Positions 24,232 through 33,771 of a DNA stretch of 43,001 nucleotides are shown here, piece by piece. Below the pieces are notes generated by a model. That model searched no databases, was not told the origin of the DNA, and worked only from the letters and a program-made list of their open reading frames with translations. Made by a program: the position numbers and the translations under genes. The stretch spans positions 1 to 43,001 of the forward strand of contig JABAAE010000022.1 in assembly GCA_014238905.1 (NCBI GenBank), given 5' to 3'. Numbering within the stretch: the stretch's first letter is position 1; each line of letters starts with the position of its first letter. The stretch comes from Planctomycetota bacterium. Lineage in GTDB: Bacteria > Planctomycetota > Planctomycetia > Pirellulales > Pirellulaceae.

Positions 24232-25461
24232 ATGAAGCGTCGTGAGATTCTGAAGTCAGCTGGCTGTGTGCTGTTCCTGCCCTCACTGGAGAGCTTTGGG
24301 CAGAATCGCTCCGCCCCGGAACAAGCTGAGGTCAAAAGGCTTTTTTGTGTTAGCATGGGCTACGGCTTTTTTACCGACGTGCTGCCGCAAACCGATGGTG
24401 CAGACTACACATTCAGCGAACACATGGAGCCGTTGAAAAAGCACAGAGACCAATTCACGCTCTATTCGAAAATGAAGTTTGGCGGAGACCATGTCCGCGA
24501 CCACAAGTGCTTTGTCGGCAACACCACAACGAACCCGGACTCACTGGACCAGATTGTTGCGGACCACATTGGGCATTTGACCCGTGTTAGAAATGTCGTC
24601 ACTTTTATCAGCCATGCCCATCACCATATCGTTGCATCGTGGCGGAACAGATTGCCCGTCATGCCGATTCAATCGACAAGGCTGCTCTTTGAAACTCTCT
24701 TTGCCAAGACCGACAGAAAAACCCAGGAACGACTGCTGGCCCACAAAAAAAGTGTGCTGGACGGTTCTCTGGAGGAGGCGAAGGCTCTGATGGCGCGCGT
24801 GTCGGGCCGAGACCGACAGCGACTAAGGGAGTATTTCGCTGCGTTGCGAGAATCGGAGCAGGAGCTTAGTAAATCGATTGAGTGGCTCAGTAATCCTCGT
24901 CAGGATGTCGAATTTCCGGTCGCACCTCAATTCGAAAACAACTTCCTTGCTACCGAAGTTGACAAGAAACGATTCCTGGAAAATCCACGTCAAATCCAAC
25001 GCGGCATTGCATTCGACATGATCTACAAGGCCTTCAGGTTCGACATCACTCGCGTGGTCAATTTTTACATGACGGGGCTCGACAATGACCATCACATCAC
25101 GACACACAACGTGCCAAAAGCCGAGGACGCACGCACCAGCCTGACGAAGTATGACTCCTCGTTCTTTTCACTGCTGTCCAACTTCTACGATAAACTCGCC
25201 AGTTCAAAAGGCGAGTCTGGCGGAACACTGATGGATGAGACAGTCACCGTCGCCACGGGAAACAACAGTGTGAGTCAGAAAATGGGGCCTCATAACGGGA
25301 ACGAAATTCCTGTGTTCGTCGCGGGCGGACAGTTCGCCAATCACGGTGGCCATGTCATTCGCAAAGGCGAGACGACCTGCGATGTCTACCTGTCGATCCT
25401 GCAGAAATTCGGCATTCAGCGAGACCAGTTCGGCAACAGCAAGAAGATCATCCAACTGTGA
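24232..25461 (+). CDS. DUF1552 family protein
   Basis: This 409-residue protein begins with an RR-containing export-type signal (MKRREILKSAGCVLFLPSLE), possibly Tat. Features of DUF1552 are seen throughout: RLFCVSMGYGFF, the HMEPLKKHRDQFTLYS segment, a helical SGRDRQRLREYFAALRESEQ stretch, AFDMIYKAFRFDITRVVNF, and HHITTHNV, then GGTLMDETVTVATGNNSVSQ. It ends in DQFGNSKKIIQL, as in its homologue at 31151. GAGAGGT lies 9 nt upstream. It is 4 nt before the DUF1592-type cytochrome gene, so the two form an operon; their joint exported role is not known. Confidence 0.88.
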   Translation: MKRREILKSAGCVLFLPSLESFGQNRSAPEQAEVKRLFCVSMGYGFFTDVLPQTDGADYTFSEHMEPLKKHRDQFTLYSKMKFGGDHVRDHKCFVGNTTTNPDSLDQIVADHIGHLTRVRNVVTFISHAHHHIVASWRNRLPVMPIQSTRLLFETLFAKTDRKTQERLLAHKKSVLDGSLEEAKALMARVSGRDRQRLREYFAALRESEQELSKSIEWLSNPRQDVEFPVAPQFENNFLATEVDKKRFLENPRQIQRGIAFDMIYKAFRFDITRVVNFYMTGLDNDHHITTHNVPKAEDARTSLTKYDSSFFSLLSNFYDKLASSKGESGGTLMDETVTVATGNNSVSQKMGPHNGNEIPVFVAGGQFANHGGHVIRKGETTCDVYLSILQKFGIQRDQFGNSKKIIQL

Positions 25462-25465
25462 GATC

Positions 25466-27946
25466 ATGTTGAATTATAAAATCACGAAAATGGTTGTTTT
25501 GCTGTCGCTGATTGCTGGAACTCATGCTGGGAGTTGTCGTGCGGATGATCGTGATCAATCACAGCAGTTCTTCGACACGTTTTGTGTTTCCTGCCATGGC
25601 CAGGAAACGCCGAAAGCCGGCCTTCGCCTGGACCAAATGGACTTGCAGCGATGGGAGGACGCAAGCCTGCTGGAGGATATTTATACGGTGATCGAGAGTG
25701 GTGAGATGCCGCCGGAAGAGGCGGCGAAACATCCAGACGCCGGCCAATCTGAGGCACTGCAGAAGGCATTAGGCGACCGACTACGCATGCTTGCAGAAAA
25801 ACAGAAGCCTGGAATGCTGAAACGATTAAGTCGAGGTGAGTATCAAAATACCGTCAACGATGTCTTCGGCACTAACTTCTCTCTGCTTGACCGGTTGCCA
25901 CTGGACAACATCAACGCTGGATTTGATAACAATGCGGACAACCTGCATCTGTCGGTTGTCGATATGGAGACATACTTCAACGTTGCAAATCGGATTGCCG
26001 AGAGTGTCGTCAGCGACAAACCTTCTCCAAGGGTCGTTGTTTACTCCACGAAAAACACAGACATTGATTCGCTTAGCCACAAAGACAATACCAATGCGTT
26101 TGCCCCGTCCCTTGAACGGGATTCTCGCCCGCTGGTTTTTGCGTCTCCCGCCACTCAAATAAAGATCAATCCGTCGGTCAGGACAAGCGGCGTCTATCAG
26201 ATTGTTCCACGAGGATTCTATATCACGGGCCAGTTGGTTCCCGGCAGCCGTACTGAAGAAAGACTGCCTGCCGTCAAGGACGTTGCAGATAGCGATATCG
26301 ACGATTCGCCATCAGTTGGCCATTCGATGAGCTACTTTCTTCGAAAGAACGCGGGTGCAGGACAAAGCATTGTTACTGTGATTGCAAAAAATGCTGCCTG
26401 GCAGGACTTCGATCCCCGCGAAGGGTTCCAGGCGAGGCTGTCGTCAGATGATACGATCGTTCTGAGATGCAATTCGGTCAAAGGGGGCGGTCCCCAGCGG
26501 ATGTTCTGCATTGAGGAAGCGACCATCGAGGGGCCAGTTTATGAGACATGGCCACCGAAAACCCACTTCTATGAAACGTACTGCAGTGACATCGATGCGT
26601 CTGCTGGCTATGACGCATGCGAGTCCATTTTGAAGCGGCTTGTACAGAAACTGTTTCGCCGTCCCGTTTCCGACGCTGAGATGCAGCAGGTCTTTAAACA
26701 TGCAAAGCAGGAGTATGCTCAGGGCCGAAGCATCTACTGCGGTCTGCAAGCAGGCATTCGCGGAATGTTATGTTCCCCGAATTTTCTTTATAAGCAGGAA
26801 GGCGCATCGGGCCCTCTAAATGATCACGCGATCGCTGCACGTATGTCGTATTTCCTGTGGAACTCCTTGCCCGACGAGACGCTTTTCGAATTGGCGAGTC
26901 AGGGAAAGTTGCAGGATCCCAAAATCCGACGCGAGCAGACGCTTCGAATGCTGCAGGACGCAAGAGCCGATCGATTTGCCCAAGACTATGTTTATCAATG
27001 GCTCGATCTTGAAAAGCTCAGGATCGTCGAACCGGATGTGAGCATCTTCACGGTTGATGAATTTGACCTAGTCCGAGATCAGATCAATGAAGAACCGGTG
27101 GAGTTTTTCAAGGAAGTGCTGTCAAGCAATCTGAGCCTGCTGAACTTTATCGACTCCGATTTTGTAATGATCACGCCGGAGCTCAACTACATCTATCAGA
27201 TCAAAGGATACCCGGTCGCAAAGCCGAGCAAGCGACCTGGGGCAAGTAAAGTGTCACCGAACGATTACAGGCCCAAAGAGATTACTTCGAAATTCTCCAA
27301 AGTGATGCTGGCCGAGAACGATCGATATCGCGGAGGCCTTCTTTCACAGGCCGGCTTCATGCTGATGACGACCAACAACGGGGAATACACCAATCCGTTT
27401 TATCGAGGCGCATGGGTCCTGAGAAGCTTCTACGGTGATCATCTGGAGACACCGGCAGATCTGGAAATCGCAGCACTCAAACCACCGACCAAAACGGAGA
27501 CGATCAAACAGGCGATCGATGCGCATCGAGAGGATGCCAGTTGCAACAGTTGCCACAGGAAGATGGATCCCCTCGGCATCGCCTTGGAGAACTTTGACGT
27601 TATCGGCCGCTGGCGGGACCAGTACACAGACGCTGATAACTATGCCGCCACACGCAAGAACAGCGGCAATAAAACAGGCCGCTTTCCGGTGGATGCGAGA
27701 ACGGTTCATATGGACGGCCGCGCCTTCGAGGGTCCACAAGGACTGAAGACCATCCTGCTGGGAGACAAAGACAGGTTTTCGCGTGCGTTCGTGGAGGACA
27801 TGCTGTCCTATGCGCTGGCACGTCAGCTCACGTTTGGCGATCGCGAATACCTTCACTCGCTCTACGAGCATTCCGCTGATACCGACTTCCGGCTGCGCGA
27901 CATTCTCTTGGCGATTGTCTCGTCAGACGGTTTTACCCGGCGGTAA
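25466..27946 (+). CDS. DUF1587/1595/1592/1588/1585 planctomycete cytochrome c protein
   Basis: The ATG at 25466, just after the DUF1552 stop, gives 826 residues with a signal peptide (1-26). The order is: cytochrome c-like start with CVSCH at 40-44; DUF1587 (RLSRGEYQNTVNDVFG); a carbohydrate-binding-like insert; DUF1595/1592 (ARMSYFLWNSLPDETLFELA, DFAQDYVYQWLDLEKL-like region); DUF1588 with a second heme motif CNSCH followed by RKMDPLGIALENFDVIGRWR; and DUF1585 (LSYALARQLTFGDRE). It is probably a periplasmic diheme redox protein. A longer frame to 25346 overlaps the previous gene and is not used. Confidence 0.88.
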   Translation: MLNYKITKMVVLLSLIAGTHAGSCRADDRDQSQQFFDTFCVSCHGQETPKAGLRLDQMDLQRWEDASLLEDIYTVIESGEMPPEEAAKHPDAGQSEALQKALGDRLRMLAEKQKPGMLKRLSRGEYQNTVNDVFGTNFSLLDRLPLDNINAGFDNNADNLHLSVVDMETYFNVANRIAESVVSDKPSPRVVVYSTKNTDIDSLSHKDNTNAFAPSLERDSRPLVFASPATQIKINPSVRTSGVYQIVPRGFYITGQLVPGSRTEERLPAVKDVADSDIDDSPSVGHSMSYFLRKNAGAGQSIVTVIAKNAAWQDFDPREGFQARLSSDDTIVLRCNSVKGGGPQRMFCIEEATIEGPVYETWPPKTHFYETYCSDIDASAGYDACESILKRLVQKLFRRPVSDAEMQQVFKHAKQEYAQGRSIYCGLQAGIRGMLCSPNFLYKQEGASGPLNDHAIAARMSYFLWNSLPDETLFELASQGKLQDPKIRREQTLRMLQDARADRFAQDYVYQWLDLEKLRIVEPDVSIFTVDEFDLVRDQINEEPVEFFKEVLSSNLSLLNFIDSDFVMITPELNYIYQIKGYPVAKPSKRPGASKVSPNDYRPKEITSKFSKVMLAENDRYRGGLLSQAGFMLMTTNNGEYTNPFYRGAWVLRSFYGDHLETPADLEIAALKPPTKTETIKQAIDAHREDASCNSCHRKMDPLGIALENFDVIGRWRDQYTDADNYAATRKNSGNKTGRFPVDARTVHMDGRAFEGPQGLKTILLGDKDRFSRAFVEDMLSYALARQLTFGDREYLHSLYEHSADTDFRLRDILLAIVSSDGFTRR

Positions 27947-27986
27947 CCCTGAGCCGCCAAAACAGAATCGAGATAGAGACACCTGT

Positions 27987-28050
27987 GAATTTTCCCCAGC
28001 GAATTTTCCCCAACGAATTTTCCCCAGCGAATTTTCCCCAGCGAATTTTC
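27987..28050 (+). repeat. Tandem repeat, 14-bp unit GAATTTTCCCCAGC, 4.6 copies
   Basis: Units begin at 27987, 28001, 28015, 28029 and 28043, with one base difference in the second. It lies 41 nt after the DUF1592 stop in a non-coding gap. A function in termination is not supported, because no stem forms. Confidence 0.85.
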
Positions 28051-28238
28051 GAGCTTCGATCCCTCTAAACGGAACTGCCCCATGCTGAACTGGCTCTCTC
28101 ATGAAATGTCGGCTACTGAATTCGGAAATCGAGGGACTGTGCTCGGAAGAAAGTTCGGAACATATCAAGTACGGAGAGCGTAGGCACTACATTGTCTTTG
28201 ACAGGTAGGCGTTTTTGATCCATTAGCCACCGACGTTG

Positions 28239-28304
28239 TTTTGGTGGTTTTGAACAATGCTAACGCTGCGGTGTTCTTTTTACTCGTTTACAGAACCACC
28301 AAAA
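28239..28304. repeat. 11-bp inverted repeat with 44-nt spacer
   Basis: TTTTGGTGGTT at 28239-28249 is the exact complement of AACCACCAAAA at 28294-28304. It lies in the gap between the two DUF1592 genes, where no gene is seen from 27947 to 28518. It could be a long hairpin or the ends of a lost small insertion. Confidence 0.45.
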
Positions 28305-28386
28305 GAAACAGATCATGGTGGGGCAGGCGACGCATCTAGTGGCCGAATTCAACACCAGTTGATTTTGGGTAGCTCATACAAAAATA

Positions 28387-28410
28387 TCCGGTTATAATTC
28401 CGGTTATAAT
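28387..28410 (+). promoter_or_regulatory. Duplicated TATAAT box (two 12-bp units)
   Basis: TCCGGTTATAAT occurs twice in tandem, giving two perfect -10 sequences at 28393 and 28405, about 110-125 bp before the next gene. No matching -35 is at proper spacing; the TTGATT at 28359 is too far from both. Confidence 0.4.
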
Positions 28411-28441
28411 AAGGTTGTCAGAAAGCACTGGTCCCGCCTAC

Positions 28442-28511
28442 TCAATCCAGAATGTTCAATCCAGAATGTTCAATCCAGAATGTTCAATCCAGAATGTTCA
28501 ATCCAGAATGT
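28442..28511 (+). repeat. Tandem repeat, 14-bp unit TCAATCCAGAATGT, 5 perfect copies
   Basis: The array ends 7 nt before the next gene start. Every unit carries an ATG, so successive ATGs at 28452, 28466, 28480, 28494 and 28508 fall in rotating frames. A 15-bp repeat (GAAATCGAAGACCCT, 2.6 copies) follows inside the coding region at 28521-28559. Confidence 0.9.
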
Positions 28512-28518
28512 TCCATTC

Positions 28519-31023
28519 ATGAAATCGAAGACCCTGAAATCGAAGACCCTGAAATCGATAGCAAGAGAGAATCTGAATTCTTTTTTTTGGTTTCTGGCAG
28601 TCAAAGTTTTCTGCGCGTGTTCATTCGTTGCCTTTCCCGGCAAGATATCGGCCACCGAAAGCTTTGAAGCATTTTTAAAAAAACATTGCCTCCGTTGTCA
28701 TGGTGAAGAAAAAAAGGAAGGTGACCTGCGATTTGATCAGCTTTCACGCGACTTCAGCACGGGTATCGATACCCACCATTGGGCCGAGGCTCTCGATAAG
28801 GTGAATAGTGGCGAGATGCCACCCCAAGAGGAATCGCTTCCTACGCAGCTGGAGATTGCGGAATTCGTCAGCCAACTCGACTCCCTGATCAAAGAGGGAC
28901 GCGCAGCCCGCATGGCGGCACGTCCGCCGGTGGCACTTTATCGAATCAGTCGCAAAGAATATCAGAATACCGTCTACGATTTACTGGGTGTACGCTACGA
29001 TCCGACCAAACCAGGTGAGTTGAACGAAGACACGCTTTGGCAGGGGTACGATCGCATTGGATCCCAGCTTTCGCTTTCGCCGACGCATGTTGATCGTTAC
29101 TATCGAGCGGCCGACATTGTTTTGGAACGGGCATTTCCGGCCAAGCTAATCGAATCGAGGAAAGTTCGAAAAACAGCGGCAGAGTTGCGGTACGGAGGCG
29201 GAAAGGAACAGCAGGAGGCGTTGGACCGATTCGGAATCAAGCGACCTTTGCGTTATCTCCTATTCCCAGGTCGTGTGCAGACTGCGCTGCAGTCAAATTG
29301 GTTTGGGAGAACGGGACCGGAACGCAGTGGGTTCTACAAACTTCGACTGCAAGCCAGTGGGATTCGTCCGTCCGGCGGTCAACCCGCCCACCTTAGCATT
29401 GGAAAAAGAACCAGTGAAGAAACGGTCGAGGGGATCATTGAATTTGACATCAACGCGTCGGAAGACAAGCCCAAGATTTATGAATTTGAAGTATTCCTTG
29501 AAATGCCCGCGCAAATGCACTTCTGTGTCGTGGCCACCGACGTCATTGATAGAAGGGGAGGAGCTGCCTTCCGGAATGCGCTGGCCAGTCGGGACGGTTA
29601 CATCTTCACGCACAGCAGTGAGACTGTTCTGCTCAACCCCAATGCTCCCCAGATGTTCGATGGAAAAGGAAACGGAATCTTTTCGACCGTGATTCTCGAT
29701 TGGATCGAATGGGAGGGGCCGCTCGTCACCGAAGCAGAGCGATCCAAACGGAATGGCATTCTGCCGGTTGAGAACGCATCCGATTCGAACCTAGCAGACC
29801 AATTCAAGAGTTTTGCCGAACGTGCATGGCGTCGTCCGGTGAAACCAGAAGAATTAGAAGGTTATTTGGCAACTTACCGTTCCGAACTTGAAGCAGGCGA
29901 AAACAACAGGGATGCTTTCCGCATTGCACTCCAGGCCCTACTGACGTCCCAGAATTTTATTTATCTGGTCGAAGGTGACACGCAGCCGCGCGAACAGTTG
30001 ACCGATTGGGAACTGGCCTCTCGCCTCTCCTATTTTCTCTGGAGTTCAATGCCCGATGAAACTCTTTTTGCAGCAGCAAAAGGCGGAACGCTTAAAGGTC
30101 AAGTTTTGAAGAAAGAAGTTGACCGCATGCTGGCGGACACAAGATCCAGCCGCTTCGTTGACGATTTTTCCAGACAGTGGTTGCAGCTTCATCGGGTTGG
30201 CATGTTCCCTCCGGACAGGAAGCTTTATCCCCAATATGACGATTGGCTCGAAACAAGCTTACGGCAAGAACCGGTAGCGTTCTTTCGCGAGGTCCTCACC
30301 AAGAACCTTTCGATCGACAATTTTATCGAATCGGATTGGACAATGTTGAACGCTCGGCTGTGCGATTTCTATGGACTTCCCGAGCCAAAAACGGACGGCT
30401 TTCAACGCGTATCGCTTGCTCCGCAGGACCACCGCGGCGGTTTGCTAACGATGGGAGCGATACTCGGATTAACGTCGGACGGCACTCGCCATCGACCGGT
30501 GCATCGGGGCGTCTGGCTCAGTGAATCGATTTTCAACAAGACACCCCCATCGCCACCGGCGAATGTGGATCCCATTGAGCCGGTTCCGCCCACAGGCACG
30601 AAGATCACTGTCCGCCAGCGATTAGAAGCTCACGCAAAAAACGCGAATTGTGCAGCTTGCCACAGAAGCATTGATCCTCTGGGGTGGGCGTTTGACCAGT
30701 ACGATGCGATCGGCCAATGGCGCATCCATGAAAAGGTCCAGACGGGAGTCGGGCAAGATCCAATGGTCGATCCTTCGGGTGTGATGCCGGATGGTCGTCG
30801 ATTCAAGGATTCCGGTGAGTTCAAACGGTTGTTGCTGTCGGATCGGGACAGCATTGCCCGCGCGTTTATTGAGCACTTGTGTACCTATGCTCTGCGGCGC
30901 GTGTTGACGGCGGATGATCGTGGCGACATTGATGCGATACAGGATGAAGCGAAGCAAAAAGGATACAAGGTAAAAGACATCTTGCATGCTGTGGCTTTGT
31001 CGAAGTTGATAAGGAAAAGATAG
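28519..31023 (+). CDS. DUF1587/1592/1588/1585 planctomycete cytochrome c protein (second copy)
   Basis: The chosen ATG at 28519 gives 834 residues; the ATG at 28480 lies in the tandem array. The N-terminus repeats KSKTL twice from the 15-bp repeat, then has a hydrophobic export segment (about 21-41). Heme motif CLRCH is at 57-61, followed by DUF1587 (RISRKEYQNTVYDLLGVRYD), DUF1595/1592 (SRLSYFLWSSMPDETLFAAA, DDFSRQWLQLHRVG), DUF1588 (RGGLLTMGAILGLTSDGTRH, CAACH then RSIDPLGWAFDQYDAIGQWR) and DUF1585 (ALRRVLTADDR). It diverges widely from the first copy, so this is not a recent duplication. The DUF1552 partner follows after 127 bp. No good ribosome site is visible. Confidence 0.87.
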   Translation: MKSKTLKSKTLKSIARENLNSFFWFLAVKVFCACSFVAFPGKISATESFEAFLKKHCLRCHGEEKKEGDLRFDQLSRDFSTGIDTHHWAEALDKVNSGEMPPQEESLPTQLEIAEFVSQLDSLIKEGRAARMAARPPVALYRISRKEYQNTVYDLLGVRYDPTKPGELNEDTLWQGYDRIGSQLSLSPTHVDRYYRAADIVLERAFPAKLIESRKVRKTAAELRYGGGKEQQEALDRFGIKRPLRYLLFPGRVQTALQSNWFGRTGPERSGFYKLRLQASGIRPSGGQPAHLSIGKRTSEETVEGIIEFDINASEDKPKIYEFEVFLEMPAQMHFCVVATDVIDRRGGAAFRNALASRDGYIFTHSSETVLLNPNAPQMFDGKGNGIFSTVILDWIEWEGPLVTEAERSKRNGILPVENASDSNLADQFKSFAERAWRRPVKPEELEGYLATYRSELEAGENNRDAFRIALQALLTSQNFIYLVEGDTQPREQLTDWELASRLSYFLWSSMPDETLFAAAKGGTLKGQVLKKEVDRMLADTRSSRFVDDFSRQWLQLHRVGMFPPDRKLYPQYDDWLETSLRQEPVAFFREVLTKNLSIDNFIESDWTMLNARLCDFYGLPEPKTDGFQRVSLAPQDHRGGLLTMGAILGLTSDGTRHRPVHRGVWLSESIFNKTPPSPPANVDPIEPVPPTGTKITVRQRLEAHAKNANCAACHRSIDPLGWAFDQYDAIGQWRIHEKVQTGVGQDPMVDPSGVMPDGRRFKDSGEFKRLLLSDRDSIARAFIEHLCTYALRRVLTADDRGDIDAIQDEAKQKGYKVKDILHAVALSKLIRKR

Positions 31024-31150
31024 CAGCTTGGTTTTTGTTATTGGTTTTTTGTTGAAAACAGGCGAAACTTCCGGGTGCACGACGAATGACGAACGACGAA
31101 CCCAGCAAGATGAATCAAACACAAAGAACGAGGGACGAGGAGCTTTACTC

Positions 31151-32506
31151 ATGAATTTTCATTCTCAATCCTGGTTGATCAACCGTCGCCATGCTCTTTG
31201 CGCGGCAGGAACATTCATCCCGCTTCCGTTTTTGGAGTGCATGATTCCGCTCAACGCCTCGGATAAAAATCTAGAAGCACCACGGCGAAGTGCGTTCATC
31301 TATCTTGCCAATGGCGTTCACTCTCTTAACTATCAGATTACAAAATCTGGAAAGGACTATGACTTTTCTCGGTCGCTGAAATCTCTAGAAAAGTACCGGA
31401 AAGTCATCACGCCTTTCAGCGGCCTGCATCACCCGGGGAGCCTGGGTCATCATCACAACTGCATCGACATTTGGCTGACCGGCGGAAAAATCGGGCCGTC
31501 GGAGCGAAACACCATTTCCGTCGACCAGAAAATGGCCGAGTTCACGGCGCGACACACTCGCTATCCTTCCATGGAGATAGCCTTGACGCAGGGATCGCTT
31601 GCGTGGACCGCCGACGGAGTCCAGCTTCCCGCGATGCGCCGATGCAGCCAGATCTTTTCTTCGTTGTTTGAGGAACCCAAAGGAGGTGTAGCTGCACAGC
31701 GAAGGGCTTTGCGCCGCAAAGCCAGCGTCCTCGACGACAATCTGGCAGAGGTGCGGCGACTCAAGCAGAAAATGGGGACAAACGACAAAGGACGCCTCGA
31801 CCAATACCTGAATTCGATCCGTGAAGCAGAGATTCGCACACGACGTGCTGACGTCTGGTTGGATACTCCACTTCCTAAAATTTCCGAGGGGGACCGAAAA
31901 CGCACCAAGCGTGACATACCCAATACGCAAGCCGGCGATTATTTTCGAACTGTTTATGACTTGATGGTACTCGCCTTTCAAACAGATGTAACGCGGGTCG
32001 CCACGTTTAGCCTGGGTGGGGAGGGGGATGCGTTCGCCATTCCGGAAATCGGGATTACCGAGTCGCGACATCAACTCAGTCACCATGGCGGGGATGCAGG
32101 CTACATGGAAAAATTGACCAAGTATGATACGTTCGCGATCGAACAATTTGGGTACTTTCTCTCGCGGCTGGAAGAAACCAAAGACCTCAATGGCAAATCG
32201 CTTCTGGGATCGACAATGGCGATGTTTGGCAGCGGCATGTCCTACGGCCACAGCCACGGCAACGCCAACCTTCCGCTGGTGCTTGCCGGCGGAACGGACC
32301 TGGGCCTAAAGCACGGAAACCATGTTGACTTTAACCAGGGCCACTTTGGTGGTTACCAGTTGGGCAAGCCGGGGGAGCACTATCGGCTCTGCAGTCGTCC
32401 AGCGAATTCTGACGCACACATGAGCAACCTGTTACTCCTGATGGCCCAGCGGATGGGTGTGGATATCGATCAATTTGGTGATAGCAACGCAGTAATCGAA
32501 CTATGA
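31151..32506 (+). CDS. DUF1552 family protein (second copy), Tat-like signal
   Basis: ATG at 31151, with GAGGAG upstream, gives 451 residues. The signal carries NRRHALCAAG, a twin-arginine-like motif. DUF1552 features: RRSAFIYLANGVHSLNY, SLKSLEKYRKVITPFSGLHH, HHNCIDIWLTGGKI, KGRLDQYLNSIREAEIRTRR, YDLMVLAFQTDVTRVATFSL and LLGSTMAMFGSGMSYGHSHG, ending in DQFGDSNAVIEL. The frame continues upstream to 31028, but that part is low in pattern. Order here is DUF1592 then DUF1552, the reverse of the first pair. Its stop overlaps the next ATG. Confidence 0.88.
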   Translation: MNFHSQSWLINRRHALCAAGTFIPLPFLECMIPLNASDKNLEAPRRSAFIYLANGVHSLNYQITKSGKDYDFSRSLKSLEKYRKVITPFSGLHHPGSLGHHHNCIDIWLTGGKIGPSERNTISVDQKMAEFTARHTRYPSMEIALTQGSLAWTADGVQLPAMRRCSQIFSSLFEEPKGGVAAQRRALRRKASVLDDNLAEVRRLKQKMGTNDKGRLDQYLNSIREAEIRTRRADVWLDTPLPKISEGDRKRTKRDIPNTQAGDYFRTVYDLMVLAFQTDVTRVATFSLGGEGDAFAIPEIGITESRHQLSHHGGDAGYMEKLTKYDTFAIEQFGYFLSRLEETKDLNGKSLLGSTMAMFGSGMSYGHSHGNANLPLVLAGGTDLGLKHGNHVDFNQGHFGGYQLGKPGEHYRLCSRPANSDAHMSNLLLLMAQRMGVDIDQFGDSNAVIEL

Positions 32507-33771
32507 AAAGATTCAAATTTTCTCTCTGGATCGCCGTGCTGTACCTCGGTGTATTCCAACTAGCATTTTCCGTGACCGCAGACGAGCCGTTCCGTCCCGA
32601 GGCGGGAAAGTTTCCTCCCTTGGAAAAAGCCTACGCTTATCGCGGCGAACTTGTCTTTGTCGATCACGCAAACCGGCGCGGAAGTATCCGGGTGCAGGGT
32701 GCCGGAACCTATTTTCGTAACGCCCCGCACCCCATCGCCATGCTGCCCTACGGGACCGTCCGCTATCACGGCGCTCCGGCGGACCTTCGGGACATTCCGC
32801 TCGGCACCGTCCTCCACATTCGTGCCTTTCTTCCGCCGGACCCGAAAATCTCCGTCGTCCCAGTGCTGCCAGTCAGCAACAAAAACAAGACCTCTGGATA
32901 TAGCGGCAAAGGAATTTTCCCGGCCGAGAACCACGTGCTGCTTCTCGAAGACGAAATCAGCCACTGTCTTCGCGAGGGCAAGGTTTGGAAGCTGAAGCAA
33001 TTGAACATTCAGGACAACGCAGGAACGATGATTGCCAGTCGTAAGTCGAAGGCGGGCGAAGACGCAAAGGCTGAAGAGGAAACCATGACCTTCGATGCCG
33101 CCACCCGCATCTGGCGGGGCCGTGAACGCCTTGGAGTAGAGGACCTGGTCACCGAAGGCATCTGGCCTGCCCACGGAGAGAAAACCCTCAATGATCAAGC
33201 TGTCTTGCTTGGCATCACCTGGAGGCCCGCGCCGAAAGGTGTCTTTACCCGCTTTCACGTCTCCGACGTCTGGCTTGACGATATTTCGATTCAACGGGCC
33301 GCCCGCAACCAGAACGAGACACATAAGGCCTTCATTCGGAGTCGCTGGATGCCCGGTTGGATCGATGCGGTCGAGTATGGTCAATTCGGTCGCGCGACCG
33401 TGACCGCCACCCTATTCGGCGGCATGGACGATTCCCTTTACATCGACTTCAAGAAGGGCGTTTCCGGCATGATGAATGGAGTCGAAAGCACCCTGAAGCA
33501 CGCTGGCGGCAACTATGGTCCCGCGCACATGGCCTCACGCGGGACGATTCTCGAGGTGACAAAGACGGACGGAAAGCCGCCACTGGGCAGCAGTGGCATC
33601 CAGATCCGGTTTGAAACGGATCTCATCATCGAGGGCATGCGCCCCGGCAGGATCATCCGCGTTTGCCCCGGCAATTGGCCCCAGGTCAACCTTCCCCGCG
33701 AAGAATTCATCGGCGACGGCAGCAACCCCGAAGCCCGCTTTCCGACCCCGGCCATCTTTCCGAAATACTAG
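32503..33771 (+). CDS. Exported protein of unknown function, coupled to DUF1552
   Basis: This 422-residue protein overlaps the DUF1552 stop by 4 nt (ATGA), so it is probably co-translated. Signal peptide at 1-26. The mature part is beta-rich with conserved-looking blocks (AYAYRGELVFVDHANRRGSI, YGTVRYHGAPADLRDIPLGT, THKAFIRSRWMPGWIDAVEY, GRIIRVCPGNWPQVNLPREE). The first resembles an OB- or S1-like strand pattern, which is only an impression. There are no heme motifs and no known catalytic signature. Its coupling makes it a candidate third member of the DUF1592/DUF1552 system; I do not know its family. Confidence 0.75.
   Translation: MKRFKFSLWIAVLYLGVFQLAFSVTADEPFRPEAGKFPPLEKAYAYRGELVFVDHANRRGSIRVQGAGTYFRNAPHPIAMLPYGTVRYHGAPADLRDIPLGTVLHIRAFLPPDPKISVVPVLPVSNKNKTSGYSGKGIFPAENHVLLLEDEISHCLREGKVWKLKQLNIQDNAGTMIASRKSKAGEDAKAEEETMTFDAATRIWRGRERLGVEDLVTEGIWPAHGEKTLNDQAVLLGITWRPAPKGVFTRFHVSDVWLDDISIQRAARNQNETHKAFIRSRWMPGWIDAVEYGQFGRATVTATLFGGMDDSLYIDFKKGVSGMMNGVESTLKHAGGNYGPAHMASRGTILEVTKTDGKPPLGSSGIQIRFETDLIIEGMRPGRIIRVCPGNWPQVNLPREEFIGDGSNPEARFPTPAIFPKY

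Noticed and set aside
27987..28511. CRISPR-like arrays
   Set aside because: Units are 14 bp, directly adjacent with no spacers, so they are simple tandem repeats.
28452..28667. Alternative frame starting in the tandem array
   Set aside because: It encodes repeated low-complexity sequence and then runs out of frame over the cytochrome signal peptide.
31385..32257. 290-codon minus-strand frame
   Set aside because: It is a long shadow frame opposite the DUF1552 gene at 31151, whose family features are clear.
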